Source: [Phialemoniopsis] sp. UDSM-2020
Lineage: Eukaryota; Ascomycota; Sordariomycetes; Thyridiales; Thyridiaceae
Assembly: GCA_018873225.1 (NCBI GenBank)
Contig: JAEILZ010000004.1
Location: forward strand, 372,001 to 436,000
Length of the DNA: 64,000 bases
Direction: 5' to 3'
Of this stretch, positions 1 through 10,998 are shown piece by piece (position 1 is the first letter of the stretch; the number at the start of each line of letters is the position of its first letter). The notes under the pieces were generated by a model. It was given only the letters and a program-made list of their open reading frames with translations. It did not search any database and was not told where the DNA came from. Both the position numbers and the translations under genes were made by a program.

Positions 1-482
1 AGAGTTGAAAATACTCAGGTATGAACTCGTTTACTGATGTAGTCTCTGCTGCAAATGTTTCATAGATATTGCTTAGGATGGTGCTTAGGCTTTTTACTAC
101 CGAACATGCATCGTATAAGGACATATCCAAGGTCTCCAAGTGCAATGTTGCACATACTCCTCACAAGGTATCAACGCCAAGGCTCTGAGCCGTCACCGAC
201 CAAGATCAGCTGCCGTGGGTGTACTCAGTTTGATGGAATGTGTGGTACGTGTGTCCGATGATCTGCATTCACCATGTTGATTCGAGAGTGTGAATGACCA
301 ATTGCTAGACGAGTTGCTTGCAAAGGAACGATGCAGGAAACATAAAGCTCGAGTTGTCTATATAAAACCGAGCTTTTCCTCTCTCAAACCTATGGTCAAT
401 ATCCTCGAACGGCATCCCTCTACACACTTCAACGAATAAATCATTACAAGCCAAAACAAGCTGTTCAATTCCTCCTCTTTCG
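1..482. other. Left edge, no gene seen
   Basis: Only a short open frame (55-261) lacking any coding signature is present. The right part carries the putative core promoter of the small secreted protein gene at 483. Confidence 0.5.
359..367 (+). promoter_or_regulatory. TATA box of the secreted Cys-rich gene
   Basis: A TATATAAAA match lies about 120 bp upstream of the ATG at 483. The other two secreted-protein genes in this window also have TATA-like boxes 115-130 bp before their ATGs. The spacing is seen directly; promoter function is inferred. Confidence 0.5.
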
Positions 483-872
483 ATGCTCTCAAAGATGCTC
501 ACCATCAAGAACATCATCCTCATTGCCTTGGCTAACGGCATCAGTGCCAGCCCAGCCAGCACGACCGAGTGCGGCGACCTGGGTGTGATGGAGGCCCCAG
601 CAGGCGTCGATCCAAACAACGTTCGCGCCTGTGCTGGCCATCCTCTGGGCAACGCAGCTAGCACGCTGGCCAAGCGCGACTGCTGGTGGGGCAGGGCCAC
701 TGGGTGCACGAAGAACTACTGCTGGAAGAAGTGCGGCGGGGATGGGCAATGGTGCTGGACGGCCGCGCACGACGGCTGGGGCGAATGGATCAAGTGCTCT
801 AGGGACGAGGACTGCAACGAGAGTATGCCTTGCAGCCAGGGAAACTGCAAGGACTGTGGATGTAGCTGCTGA
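483..872 (+). CDS. Small secreted cysteine-rich protein with Kex2-type propeptide
   Basis: Single-exon protein of 129 residues; a second in-frame Met lies four codons in, at 495. Residues 1 to about 22 form a signal peptide ending in ALANGISAS. A propeptide of about 40 residues follows and ends in the Lys-Arg pair LAKR, a classic Kex2 cleavage site. The predicted mature domain of about 64 residues starts at DCWWG, holds 12 cysteines (enough for six disulfides) and is rich in Trp and Gly. It ends in the tight cluster CKDCGCSC. This architecture is typical of fungal effectors or antimicrobial-type peptides, but I do not recognise the family and assign no activity. A TATA box lies about 120 bp upstream. 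Secretion and processing are inferred from the sequence only. Confidence 0.75.
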   Translation: MLSKMLTIKNIILIALANGISASPASTTECGDLGVMEAPAGVDPNNVRACAGHPLGNAASTLAKRDCWWGRATGCTKNYCWKKCGGDGQWCWTAAHDGWGEWIKCSRDEDCNESMPCSQGNCKDCGCSC

Positions 873-1671
873 GCCGGATTTCGGGTGTAGAGGTATGCCT
901 TGCTATGTAGGAGGGAGGCAGGACTGGGCCAGTGCGAGAGATGTGGGGAGCATTCGAGATGTATTCGGTCCTTAATAATTACCTGCAATGATCAAACATC
1001 GGGTTTCACCTGTAATCATGAGACGGTCAGTTCCGACACAGTGATCAATCACAGTGGCCAACTTCATGCATATAACCTACATTTGAATAAGGACAACAGT
1101 TCTCCATGAAGTATATCATAATAACACCGTCACCCTTGCTTGAAATTGACCTGTGGTGACTGAATGTGCAGATGGCTAGACACGGGTGTGTAATGTAGGC
1201 TTTGAGCTCGACCATGGTTGTCGGACATGAGGTACCAAGAAGTCCGTGGCTTCGGCGTGACTACACACGGCGTGCACTGACCGAATGAGATAGTTCTGTC
1301 AATCTTGGGTCAGAAAGCTCTAGTGCGAGAAGAAAACAGACGATAACCACACATATTCTGCAGGCCCTGATGACTCCCATGGAATTCGAGAGGGTTTTCA
1401 GTCCTGTCCAGTCGACTATATATGCCCATCAGCTGTCCCCGGATCTTCACCACATACCCTGTCAGTGTTCTATTCAAGGCACTCTGAAATCCGGTCTGAT
1501 ACGACCCCAAAGAATCCCCCAATCCTCACTGCCTTGACGCTCTTGTGAAACCTACGCGTATATTGACTTGCACCAGCCAGCTCTTTGCACCTTGCATCTC
1601 AGCCAACCACCTGCGTGCTTTCTCGACACATCATCCTCACAACACAATCACTCCAAAACAAGGCTGCAGAA
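873..1671. other. Intergenic, no gene seen
   Basis: Holds the 3' region of the secreted-protein gene and the 5' region of the UDG-like gene. Short open frames here show no recognisable features. An in-frame ATG at 1585 could extend the downstream gene by 29 residues. Confidence 0.5.
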
Positions 1672-3833
1672 ATGGCAAAGGGGAAACCTTTACAGGACGG
1701 CGACATTTACCATCTGTTCAAGAACCTCGGCAAGGCATCATCATCTTCCGCCGAATTCGACAAGCAGCAATGGGTCGAAAGCCTGAGCTCGGAGCACAAA
1801 GACTTGCTTAAGCTTGAGATCGAGACGCTTGGAGACACATGGATGGCTGAGCTCCATTCATTTCTCTTAACGGAGGAATTTCTTCGATTGAAAAGGTTCC
1901 TCGCTGCCGAGACTTCAATGGGAAGAAAGTGGTTACCCTCCGCAAATGACCTATACTCTTGGTAGGATCTCTTCCCGTGCTACAATCCACCTGGATGCCA
2001 AGTACTGACTCCGAGAACCGTTCGTCTAGGTCCCGTCTCACTCCTCTCAATGATGTCAAAGTTATGATACTTGGCGATGAGCCCGAGATCGACGAAGCAA
2101 TGGCCGAAGGGCTGCCATTCTCTCAATATTCTCTCCTACAACCATATTCTACTACTGCCAATATCTTCAGACATCTGAAGGACTGCTATCCATCATTTGT
2201 GACACCTCCTGAAGGTACAAGCTCCCTTGCACCATGGGCTGAAAGGGGTGTCCTGCTCCTCAATAGGCAACAGACAGTCAGGGAGGGCATAGCTCATTCG
2301 CATTACGGGAATGGCTGGGAGCACTTCTTGCAACGGGTCGTTGAGATTGTGACACACAATCGGCCTGGCGTAGTCCTGATCGATGGGAGCTGGTTAATAG
2401 CACGACAAACATTCGAGCAGGTCGTCAGACGTCGGCACTTGATTCTCCCCGGACACTTCCCATTTGGCAACGAAGCCTGGGGCGGCCGTTCATACTTTAG
2501 GGAGGCCAACGACTGGCTGGTCGCCAAGTACGGGCCCGAAGCAGAGATTGATTGGGCACTGGTGCCAGGCAACTCTACCCTATCCAGGAGGGCAAGAGAC
2601 ACAAGTGCAGCTCCGTCTAGAAATGACGATTACGAACTGGACCCAGACATACTGCCCATACCGGGCGACCCTTCTCGGAAATTCACTGTCTTCCTGCACC
2701 TGCCTTTCGAAATCCGCAGGATGATATACCTGATGGTTACTCCCTCGCGCTTCGTTGAAGTCCAAGAGAAGTCTCCTCGAGACGACGAAGACTTCCAGGA
2801 TTTCAGTGAGTATCATCGCAAGACTCTTCCGCAACAACTTCCCATCAGCCCCTCACTCTCTTACTTTTTACCCTTCTGGGGCGGGAGATTTCCGGCGCCG
2901 AGCAGTGGAGGTCACGGTTCGGCACAGCAAACTCTCGACAGCTTTGGTTTTCGACCTTCCACGAGTGTGCCGCAGACTCGATTGTCCGAGAATGGAAATT
3001 GCCTCATTGACCCGATCTGGCTTTCGGAGAATGCCTGGGCCGCATGGCTGATCTGCCGCCCTCCGGAGCTCTTCAGCAAAGCACCGATACCAGCGCTACT
3101 GCATACTTGCTGGGAATCGAGAGATACCTTGATTAGGGACGGATATACTCTGTCTTTTGCCACACATGGCTCTCAAGCGCGAACCTGGTTCCACTTTGGT
3201 CGAGACTGCCTATACCTGGACGACACGGCGTAGTTTGAGCAACCCCATTCCACTCTCAGAGACTTCTACATACAGCATTTTCTCCCGTCCGACCTCCGGA
3301 AGATCAAGAATTTTGCATCGATGTTCTATTTTCACTCTGATGATGACAAGCAGGCCGTTTGCTCTGTCCTCCGCGTAATGCCGGGATTGGAGAAACTCTA
3401 CTCAGTGAGTTCGATATTTGATGATGCTGCTCAATGGCTGTGGCACGGCGATGGACAGATCATGAACAGGGGATTGAGTCGATATCATGAGATGTTACGA
3501 GAAGGCTCTTCTGGAAGACTCTGGGAGGCAGTGGACTTCGACGGAGCAGATGTCAGTGCCGAGACACTCAATTGGACGAAACGGGGCTGGAATAACCCCT
3601 TGGACTCGGACGACTGGGACGGAATGACGAACGAGAGTGTCAAGGAAGACATTCGCCAACAGTGTCACAGTTTTGAAAGGTATCTTCAAGGAACCCTCCG
3701 ACGAGATGAAGATGCGCGGCCGGTACCAAGCGTCGAGGTAGTGGCTCTTGGCTGTAAGTTTCTGTTAGATTTGGTGATTCCAGAGCGGAAGGCATGGCAC
3801 TTGCAAAGAGAAGAACGGCTTCTTGAGAATTAG
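1672..3833 (+). CDS. Degenerate uracil-DNA glycosylase fused to a 2EXR-like domain, with in-frame UAG
   Basis: Exons 1672-1961 and 2030-3833, with an intron at 1962-2029 (GT..AG, CTGAC branch site). Residues about 20-300 follow the family-1 uracil-DNA glycosylase fold: PSANDLYSW, then SRLTPLNDVKVMILG, then GVLLLN..TVREG.AHSH..GWE, then GGRSYFREANDWL and IDW. The catalytic water-activating loop GQDPYH reads GDEPEI, and the HPSPLS leucine loop reads HFPFGN, so base excision is probably lost; the Asn of LLLN is kept. From about residue 310 a fungal 2EXR-like domain begins (FLHLPFEIRRMIYL, later PALLHTCWESRD). At 3231-3233 the frame is interrupted by TAG, then stays open for 200 further codons. 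The start could instead be the ATG at 1585. It is either a nonsense allele, a truncated protein, or a transcript corrected by A-to-I editing. Confidence 0.75.
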
Positions 3834-4117
3834 TGTAAAGACTTTGGCTCTAGGATACGTAAGTCTGATATGAATCCAAGAAAGCAATCGACGACGAATA
3901 TGAGGCGCACGCACACCGGACTGATGTGAGGCCGTGAATGTTATGCCGGCCCCGCAAAAAGGCACCCACTTTTCAACGGTGATGACGATGCCGATGCGGG
4001 ACTTATCTTTATCAAACGTGCTTCTCAGTCCCCTGATCCTGAACAAGCTTTATCTCTCCTCTAGCATCTGCGAAGCTGACCAAGGGATAGTAAAAATACC
4101 CATAACATCTACTACAG

Positions 4118-5219
4118 ATGCGATTGAGACCCATTCAACCCTCTTCCATCCGTCCCTGGCGCCTGCGCGGCTTTCGCCAGTTGCCCTGCCACCGCCGCAG
4201 CCTATCACAATCATCCAGGATGTCCTCCTCCACCGAAGCCCAGCTCAAGGGTCGATCTGAGGCTGAGATCAAACGCAACCCGCACCCAGATTTCAAAAAG
4301 GTCCAGGCCTCACGCCCAGACTTTGACACCTCCAGCACCTTCCGCTACACCAAGACACCCGCGCCGTCATGGCAGTTCGGCTCCGGCTCCAACGACCTCC
4401 AGACAGCCGAGCAGGCCGCCAGGAAACACGTCGTCATCGACCCCTACGAGGAGGGCCGCCCCGCGGCCTTCAACTACAAGCTGCTCATCAGCGCCATCGT
4501 GCCCCGGCCCATCGCCTTCGTGTCGACGCGCTCGCGCGACGGCAAGTCCGAGAACCTGGCGCCCTTCAGCTACTTCCAGATGATCGGGCACGACCCGCCG
4601 CTGTTCGTCGTGGGCTTCGCCAGCGCGCTGACCGACGACGCGCGCGCGCGCGACTCGCTGCGCAACCTGGTGGGTAGCGGCGAGTGCGTCGTCAACATCA
4701 TTAGCGAGCACTTTGTCGAGGCGGCCAACGCCGCGAGCGTCAACGCGCCGTTCGGCGCGAGCGAGTGGGCCGTCAGCGGGCTGACGCCCGTGTACGACTG
4801 CGCGGACGTCGGGTGCGCGCGGGTCGGCGAGGCGGTCTTTAGCGTCGAGGCCAAGCTCGAGAGCGTGCGCGAGTTTGAGAGCCGGAGGACGCCTGGGAAG
4901 AAGACGAGTACGATGGTTGTGCTTGAGGGGACGCGCTTCTGGGTGCGTGAGGACGCGCTGAATGAGGACAAGAACCTGGTTGATCCGGCGGTGAGTGTCC
5001 ACCCTTCATAAGCATACTGTCAAGAACCGACCCATCGCTGACTGCACTTTTTAACAGGTCTTGAGGCCCGTGAGCAGACTCGGGGGTGTGACATATGGCC
5101 GGTTGACAGAGGCCTTCGAGATCCTCCGCCCAGACTGGGACAAGGACTTGGGTGGCCAGAAGACCTATGATGATTTAGCAAAGAGCTCCGATGCTGGTAA
5201 GAACAGCAAGGAAAGTTGA
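4118..5219 (+). CDS. Flavin reductase-like (FMN-binding split-barrel) protein
   Basis: Exons 4118-4990 and 5058-5219, intron 4991-5057, giving 344 residues. Residues about 110-290 match the flavin reductase-like FMN-binding family: the stretch VPRPIAFVSTRSRDGKSEN, then LAPFSYFQMIGHDPPLFVVGF, then GECVVNIISEHFVEAANAAS. In this family the domain binds FMN in a split beta-barrel and often acts as an NAD(P)H:flavin reductase or an oxygenase partner; the substrate here is unknown. The first 38 residues are rich in Arg and Ser with no acidic residues, as in a mitochondrial presequence. An alternative start (MSSSTEAQ) just after it would give a cytosolic form. The C-terminal exon encodes LRPVSRLGGVTYGRL, which is usual for the family. 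The GC content rises sharply inside the first exon, as in other conserved genes of this window. Confidence 0.85.
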
Positions 5220-5922
5220 TGTCAAGAGGTAGCCTTCGCGATGTTAATCATGACGGCCGCTTAGATAGAAGTACTGTTATGGCTAGGAAAGGGACAGGCA
5301 TTTTGAGCGTCCCACAGAGATCCTATTCAATCTGGAGACTTGCTTTTGCAAGTAATAATCCACACAATAAATCGCCTCTTATACTGAAGAACATCGCAAA
5401 GAAGTGGTGTGAGAGAGGGTAATTCAAACCTTGGATTTGCCACATACCACCAATCCCCGACTCAATGCAGAATAGAGTCAAGGATGCTTCCTGGAACGCG
5501 AAACAAATGCGCTCAAGTGTTACCTGAAAGTCAGAAAGGCTTTGTAGTTTTGTGATGAATTGCACGTAAATCCAAATGATCAACATTTAGCAGCACGGTA
5601 ATAGCGCGACATGAAGCAATGGGTAAAGCCCCGGATGTGAATTCATTGCAATGCTTCATCTCCTATGTGCATAGTACGTAACCAATGCATCCAGTGAGGT
5701 ATCACCAAATCCTTTGGCAATCATCAACTTCAAATTCACCGGGATAGGTGGTTCGTCATAGAGCCAGTAGTGCAAAATATGCAAACAAGAGCTATGAGGC
5801 GCAGCCATCCACCAGGTACTGAAGGGATTGCAAGCTTGCCTTCAGCATAGTCGTCTCAATAACTTAAATTGACGTGTTATTATTCGTAGCTGGTAAACTA
5901 GGCTCGCAATTTAACACTGGAT
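5220..5922. other. Intergenic, no gene seen
   Basis: Convergent gap between the flavin reductase-like gene and the NLR gene. AT-rich with only short random open frames. Confidence 0.6.
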
Positions 5923-8900
5923 CTACCCGAGGAGGAACTGAAAGAAGTCTTCATCGCTCGAGTCAGGTTCGGGTTTGTCTTCCGAGTCTAGCAGCTTTGA
6001 AACGTCCCGGAACTGTTGCATGACCCGGTCGAACTCGTCTCGAGTGCATTCGATGACTCGTTTTTGATATGCGACGGAGCCATGAGTTGCCCAGGCCCTT
6101 GGTGTTCTTCCCAAAACATCAGCAGATGATGGACTAGCTCCACGACTCAACAGCATCCTGACAGTGCTGTCACACCCTCGTTCGGCAGCATATGACAGTG
6201 GAGTCCGGCCAGAATTGTCTTCCGCGTTGCAATAAGCTCCGTGATTCAATAAGGTATACATCGCAAGGGCAGAATCGTTCTTTGCGGCATGTGATAGAGC
6301 AGTCCGACCCTCATTGTCCTGTGCTTCAGGATCGGCTCCATGATCCAAGAGAACTTTAACCGCCGCTCCAAATCCCTTCATCGCCGCATATGACAATGCT
6401 GTCCGGCCAAGCTTGTCCCGTGAATCGATATCCACCCTTCTGGACTCAAGAAGGGTTTGAACAATCAAAGCATCGGCGGCGCGTGGAAAAAGTGTCCGTC
6501 CTTCCTTGTCCATCAGATTATGGCGGACTCTACCAGACATAGCTGTGGAAAGCCAAGGGTTATCCGAACGCCCTGCCACAGCGTATGTTAGCGGTGTCCA
6601 ACCATTCTGGTCTTTTATATCAACCCTGACTGCCTCGTGCTGCATCAGCTCACATAGGAGTGCTTTCCCTTCACTACCAGCATGACTTGCGAAGTGAGAT
6701 ACCGGGGTCCTGACATCATGATCCGACAGGTTGAAAGCGATTTTACCAGATTCAATAAGCAGCTTGGCGACCTCTGCTCGAGTGGCATACGACAATGGCG
6801 TCCTCCCACTGTTGTCTCTGGAGTTGACGTCCACACTATTCGCGGAAACAATAAGGGAAACAATCCCCTTATGACCCATTTCCACGGCTAAGGATAGAGC
6901 ATCGCGACCAGCGGCATCTCTGATAGTGACATCAGCGCCTCTTTCAAGCAACATCTTGAAGACATCCTCGCGACCTTCTTTTGCTGCGAATAGAAGTGGG
7001 ACCTGTCTGTAGCTATCCCTGTCGGTGATCTCGAACTCGGCCCCCCTGTCCAGCAACAACTCTGATATGCCGGCGTCGTTCAACTCCACTGCTCTCTGTA
7101 ACGGACACACTTCTCTCACCGTGGTCCATGGTCCCGTAGCCGTAAGACCGTAGCGTTCATCTTGCCAGCCTTCCTTTCCCCAGGTGTATCCAACAGGAAT
7201 GATGTAACTCTCCGAGTCCTTGATAGCTTCTCGATGAAGAAAATACCGATAATTCACTGCAGCTTTTTTCTCCAAGAGAAGCTGGATAATCGATTGACAT
7301 CTATTTTCCACTGCAGCGGCCAAAGCTGTGCCGCCCCCCACATTTGCTGCGTCGATGTCGGCGCCACGCAGCAGTAGTAACGAAACGATCTGATCGGAGC
7401 CCGCACCGGCCGCTATATGCAATATTGAATTGCCTGGATAGTCTTTTGCATTGACATCGACATTGTGCTCAAGCAAGGTGCGCGCCATCCCTGTATTTCC
7501 TCCTTCAGCAGCACAGGCCAGCGGCGTAAGACCGTATCTGTCTCTGGCATTTACGTCGGCCTTATTTGCGAGCAACAGCTTCGTAATGTTCTCGTCATTG
7601 TTATCGACAGCCAGTAACAACGGTGGGTCTCGTAGCCTGGCGGGTTCTTCGTCGGCAAGCGGTCTAGAGGACAAGTCTACCAGGGCTTGTCTGGCCCTAT
7701 CTGTTTCAGTAGACATCGGCAACTCTCCCCTGGCCTGCTTCTCATCCTTAAGACCATTTGTCACTGAAGTAACTTGAGGTCGAGAGTCGGGATGCGCGCC
7801 ATGTTGTAGAAGTAGCTTGGCAATCTCCAGTTCCCCGCATTTGGCTGCGAACTCTAGTAGCGTGAGGCCCGAAGGGCCTTCAGACTCGAGATCGGGACTG
7901 TGATCTAGCAGATGAGCCACCACTTCCACGTGGCCACCACGCATGGCGCACCATAATGGTGTTTGATCGAATCGATTATCCATGATGCTGGGCTGGACGC
8001 CCTCCTGAGAGAGCAGTAGCTTCACCGTTGAAGCATGGCCGTTCCGCGCGGCTAACCATAAAGGGGTTTGTCCAAATCTGTTCACGACATTGGGGCAATG
8101 CTGTTTCGCGAAGAACAGTTCTGCAACTTGACCCAGACCGAAGTATGCTACGAGGTGTAATGCAGCCATATGTATTGGGCCGACTGTGCCGAAAATGTTA
8201 CGAATTATCTGCTGGCTTGCGGCTTCCCGTAAGTTTGCCGATTCTAGGAAGTCGACCAAGTCGTCTGCTTGCATTCCTTGAACCAGGGCCTCACGGGCAT
8301 GATGACCCCAATTTTCCGATGCGTACTTATATAGTTGGTTTTCGGCAAGCCTCTCTCTGAATTCTGGTTCTGTTGGACAAATACTGCCGTCGAAGTGCTT
8401 AAATGAGAGATATGTGATACAGATCCTGGTGATCTGGACCTGGGAATCGCCGAACCAGGCTCCTTGACTTCTCTCGAGATATTCATGAGCCGTGTAATGA
8501 ACCATGCGCATGACATCGTCCTCCTTGTTAATCACAATCAACGGAGCGCATGCTTCCAACATGTGATCTTCAGTTGGAATATTGTCTCTGTCGAGGAATG
8601 ACTTTCCAGTTTCGACTGCGAGAGCTTCCTGGATTTCTACCACCTTCATCTGCCTTTCGGCGTTGATGACCCAAGAGAGGATTAGCATGGCATCTCGGGG
8701 CAGGTCACCCCGTTGATGCTGTATTGTAATCATAGCCTTCTCATATGCCTTGTCGACGGCACTTGACCCATCAGGGAATACCACTGAAGCCTTTTGCAAG
8801 CCCTTTAATGCCTGTCGGATACTGGCCAAAGATCTTTTGCCGACGAGAGAATCCACATATAGACGCGCAAGCAGGAATCTACCATTGTCAATACCCGCTG

Positions 8901-10998
8901 GTGTATGCTATTAGGAATGTAGATGATACTCACACCCCCTCTATAGCTGACTCGATGCTGGTTTTGATCTCGTTCTGGAGCTTGGTATCGTCTTTCACAA
9001 ACCTTGGAAGCTGATACATACGCTTGTCTAAGAAGCTGAATACATCCTCGCGGTCCGGTCGGATCACTACAGTCCGGCAGTCCTGGAACCTTTGCTCAAT
9101 AGCAGGGATAAATCGAGACGTTACGAAAAGGTTAAGTCCGACAGCTTCTTGGATTTCGAATAACAAGTCCAGAAAGTCTGTGCGACCACCGTCGTTGTCA
9201 TCAAATTCATCGAGCGCGTCAAGGACAAGGAATACCCGTTTGAAAATAGATGCAGCAAAGTCAAACAGCTCTGACAACTCCTGAACTGACGGGCGCCTGC
9301 TATTTGTCTGCAACTCGTCGTACAGCGACTTCACTCTTGGAAGCATATCAGTATTCTTCTTCGCCAGCTGCTTGATTAGATTTGCAAGGAGACCATCCGC
9401 TCTCTGTTCTGATTGTCTCTGGAAATTACAGTAGACATACGCAACTCCGAACTCGCCTTCACTGTTGGAGACGTCAGTTAGGTAGTTGATCAGGACTGAT
9501 GTTTGGATCGTCTTTCCCGCTCCTGGAATGCCTGGACAGAATAGTGTCTCCTTGGCGGTGCACTCCCAGTGTCTGAACTCGGGAGTTTTGAGCAACCATT
9601 CACTAGTCCCCGGTGCGCGCTGGCGATAATAGTCGTTGTGCTGCTGAGCGTAGTCAACTTTGCTCAACCAATCGAGTATCTTCTTTGTCTCTTGAGAGTC
9701 ATTTGCTGCGCGTGAATTAGTTTATAAATACGATCTGTCAGGATGGTTATGAAATACTGTTTTGCACGGCGATGCGAACACGGGCTATATCATGCCGGGC
9801 TGCTATGACTTGTTTGAAAGTCTACGTTAGTATTCTTCCTGAATCTTTTGAGCTTTCAATGTTAATGAGGTAGATTCTAACCTTCGCTAAAAATCTCGCT
9901 GATAAGGCGATCCTCATGAACCTCATTTGGCTGCAAGATGTACAGAAGCTCCTTCGCACATGCCGCCGCCACGATAGCTGCGTGCTCCTGCCAGGCTTTG
10001 TTCTTGTGGGAATCCGAGTAGTCGCAGATGCCCCGAATGACGAGGCATGGAAAATTGTTGACGATGCCAGCCGCCTCCATTTCAACGCAGAGTACCTTGC
10101 CTCCAAGATCTTTATTCAGTCTATCCCGGTATTGCGCGTCCTTGATAACTTGATTACCTGATGCGATCAGACCGTAATGAACACGCATGCCGCGTTCCTC
10201 CTTCCTCTTGACCACTTTGCCTTTATCGCAGAAGCGACAGTCATCCTTATCGGTCTCCTCCTCCTCCTCCTCCTCCTCCTCCTCCTCCTCCTCCTCCTCC
10301 TCCTCCTCCTCCTCCCCCTCCTCCTCCTTCCCTTCGACCTCGCCTTGAGTCTCCGGCCTTTGTTCCGCATCACCGAGAGGCGCTGGTCGTGTGACATGAC
10401 CATAGCTCGCTTTGAACCATACATCTTCAACGGAAGAACGTAAATATTTCTTGGCTGCTTCGGGGTATTGGTCTTTGAATTTGTCGACGTGTTCGGTGAC
10501 CTTCGATAGATTCAACTCGGTTCTCGATTTCAGTTTGGTCAAGGCTGTAAGTAAAGCCTTTGGGGGATTATCGAGGGCACCAGTTCTTTCGAATGCGCCG
10601 CCTTCTCTTGCCTTACCCATGTCCCATTGTACCACGCCAGAGAGTGTGTGACCAGGTGTACCAATAACGACGTCCCCTAGTCGCACCTTGGAAGGGATGC
10701 CGCCTCCAATTCCTACCATCAGGCATGATCGCACGGATGAAAATGTCCGAGCTAACGAGGTCGCGACATTTGCGGCAGAGTTGGTGCCGTATTGGCCTTC
10801 CGGGAGGCATGCAATGACGACATTGTGCTTGCCAATCGATCCAAGAGTGTAGGTGTTGTTATCGTGGATGGGCTTTGGCAGATCATCGTGCTCCTCGTCT
10901 AGCATAGCAATCGCTGCGGTCTGTTCTTTTGATAAAGCACATATCCATCCCACCGTGTAGTCACCATGGCTCTTCGTCCGAGGCTTCTGAGAAGCCAT
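5923..10998 (-). CDS. NLR-like receptor: PNP/UDP phosphorylase-like + NACHT + ankyrin repeats
   Basis: Four exons on the minus strand: 10998-9882, 9808-9758 (51 nt), 9705-8934 and 8878-5923. Introns are 73, 52 and 55 bp and the total is 1631 residues in frame. Residues about 15-370 are a purine nucleoside/uridine phosphorylase-like domain (DYTVGWICAL, MVGIGGGIP, RLGDVVIGTP, VEMEAAGI). Residues about 390-650 are the NTPase: the DWLSKVDYAQQ linker, Walker A GIPGAGKT near 448 and Walker B VFLVLDALDEF near 550. The FLLARLYVDSL motif spans the last intron. About 18 ankyrin repeats fill residues about 860-1610. This is the layout of fungal NOD-like receptors, which act in non-self recognition and programmed cell death. 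A poly-Glu run encoded by a GAG microsatellite interrupts the N-terminal domain. A start at 11061 is possible, but MASQKP at 10998 fits the family better. Confidence 0.92.
10255..10329. repeat. CTC/GAG trinucleotide microsatellite inside the NLR gene
   Basis: An almost perfect run of CTC triplets (GAG on the coding strand), broken once by a CCC near 10315. It encodes a run of more than 20 glutamates with a single Gly near its N-terminal end, within the PNP-like domain. Such runs are prone to length change by replication slippage. Confidence 0.95.

Noticed and set aside
3230..3275. A 46-bp intron removing the TAG in the UDG-like gene
   Set aside because: The donor is weak, the only branch site is too close to the acceptor, and splicing would throw the downstream coding frame out of register.
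4367..5002. Long open frame antisense to the flavin reductase-like gene
   Set aside because: A mirror of a GC-rich coding exon; the sense frame carries the recognisable protein family.
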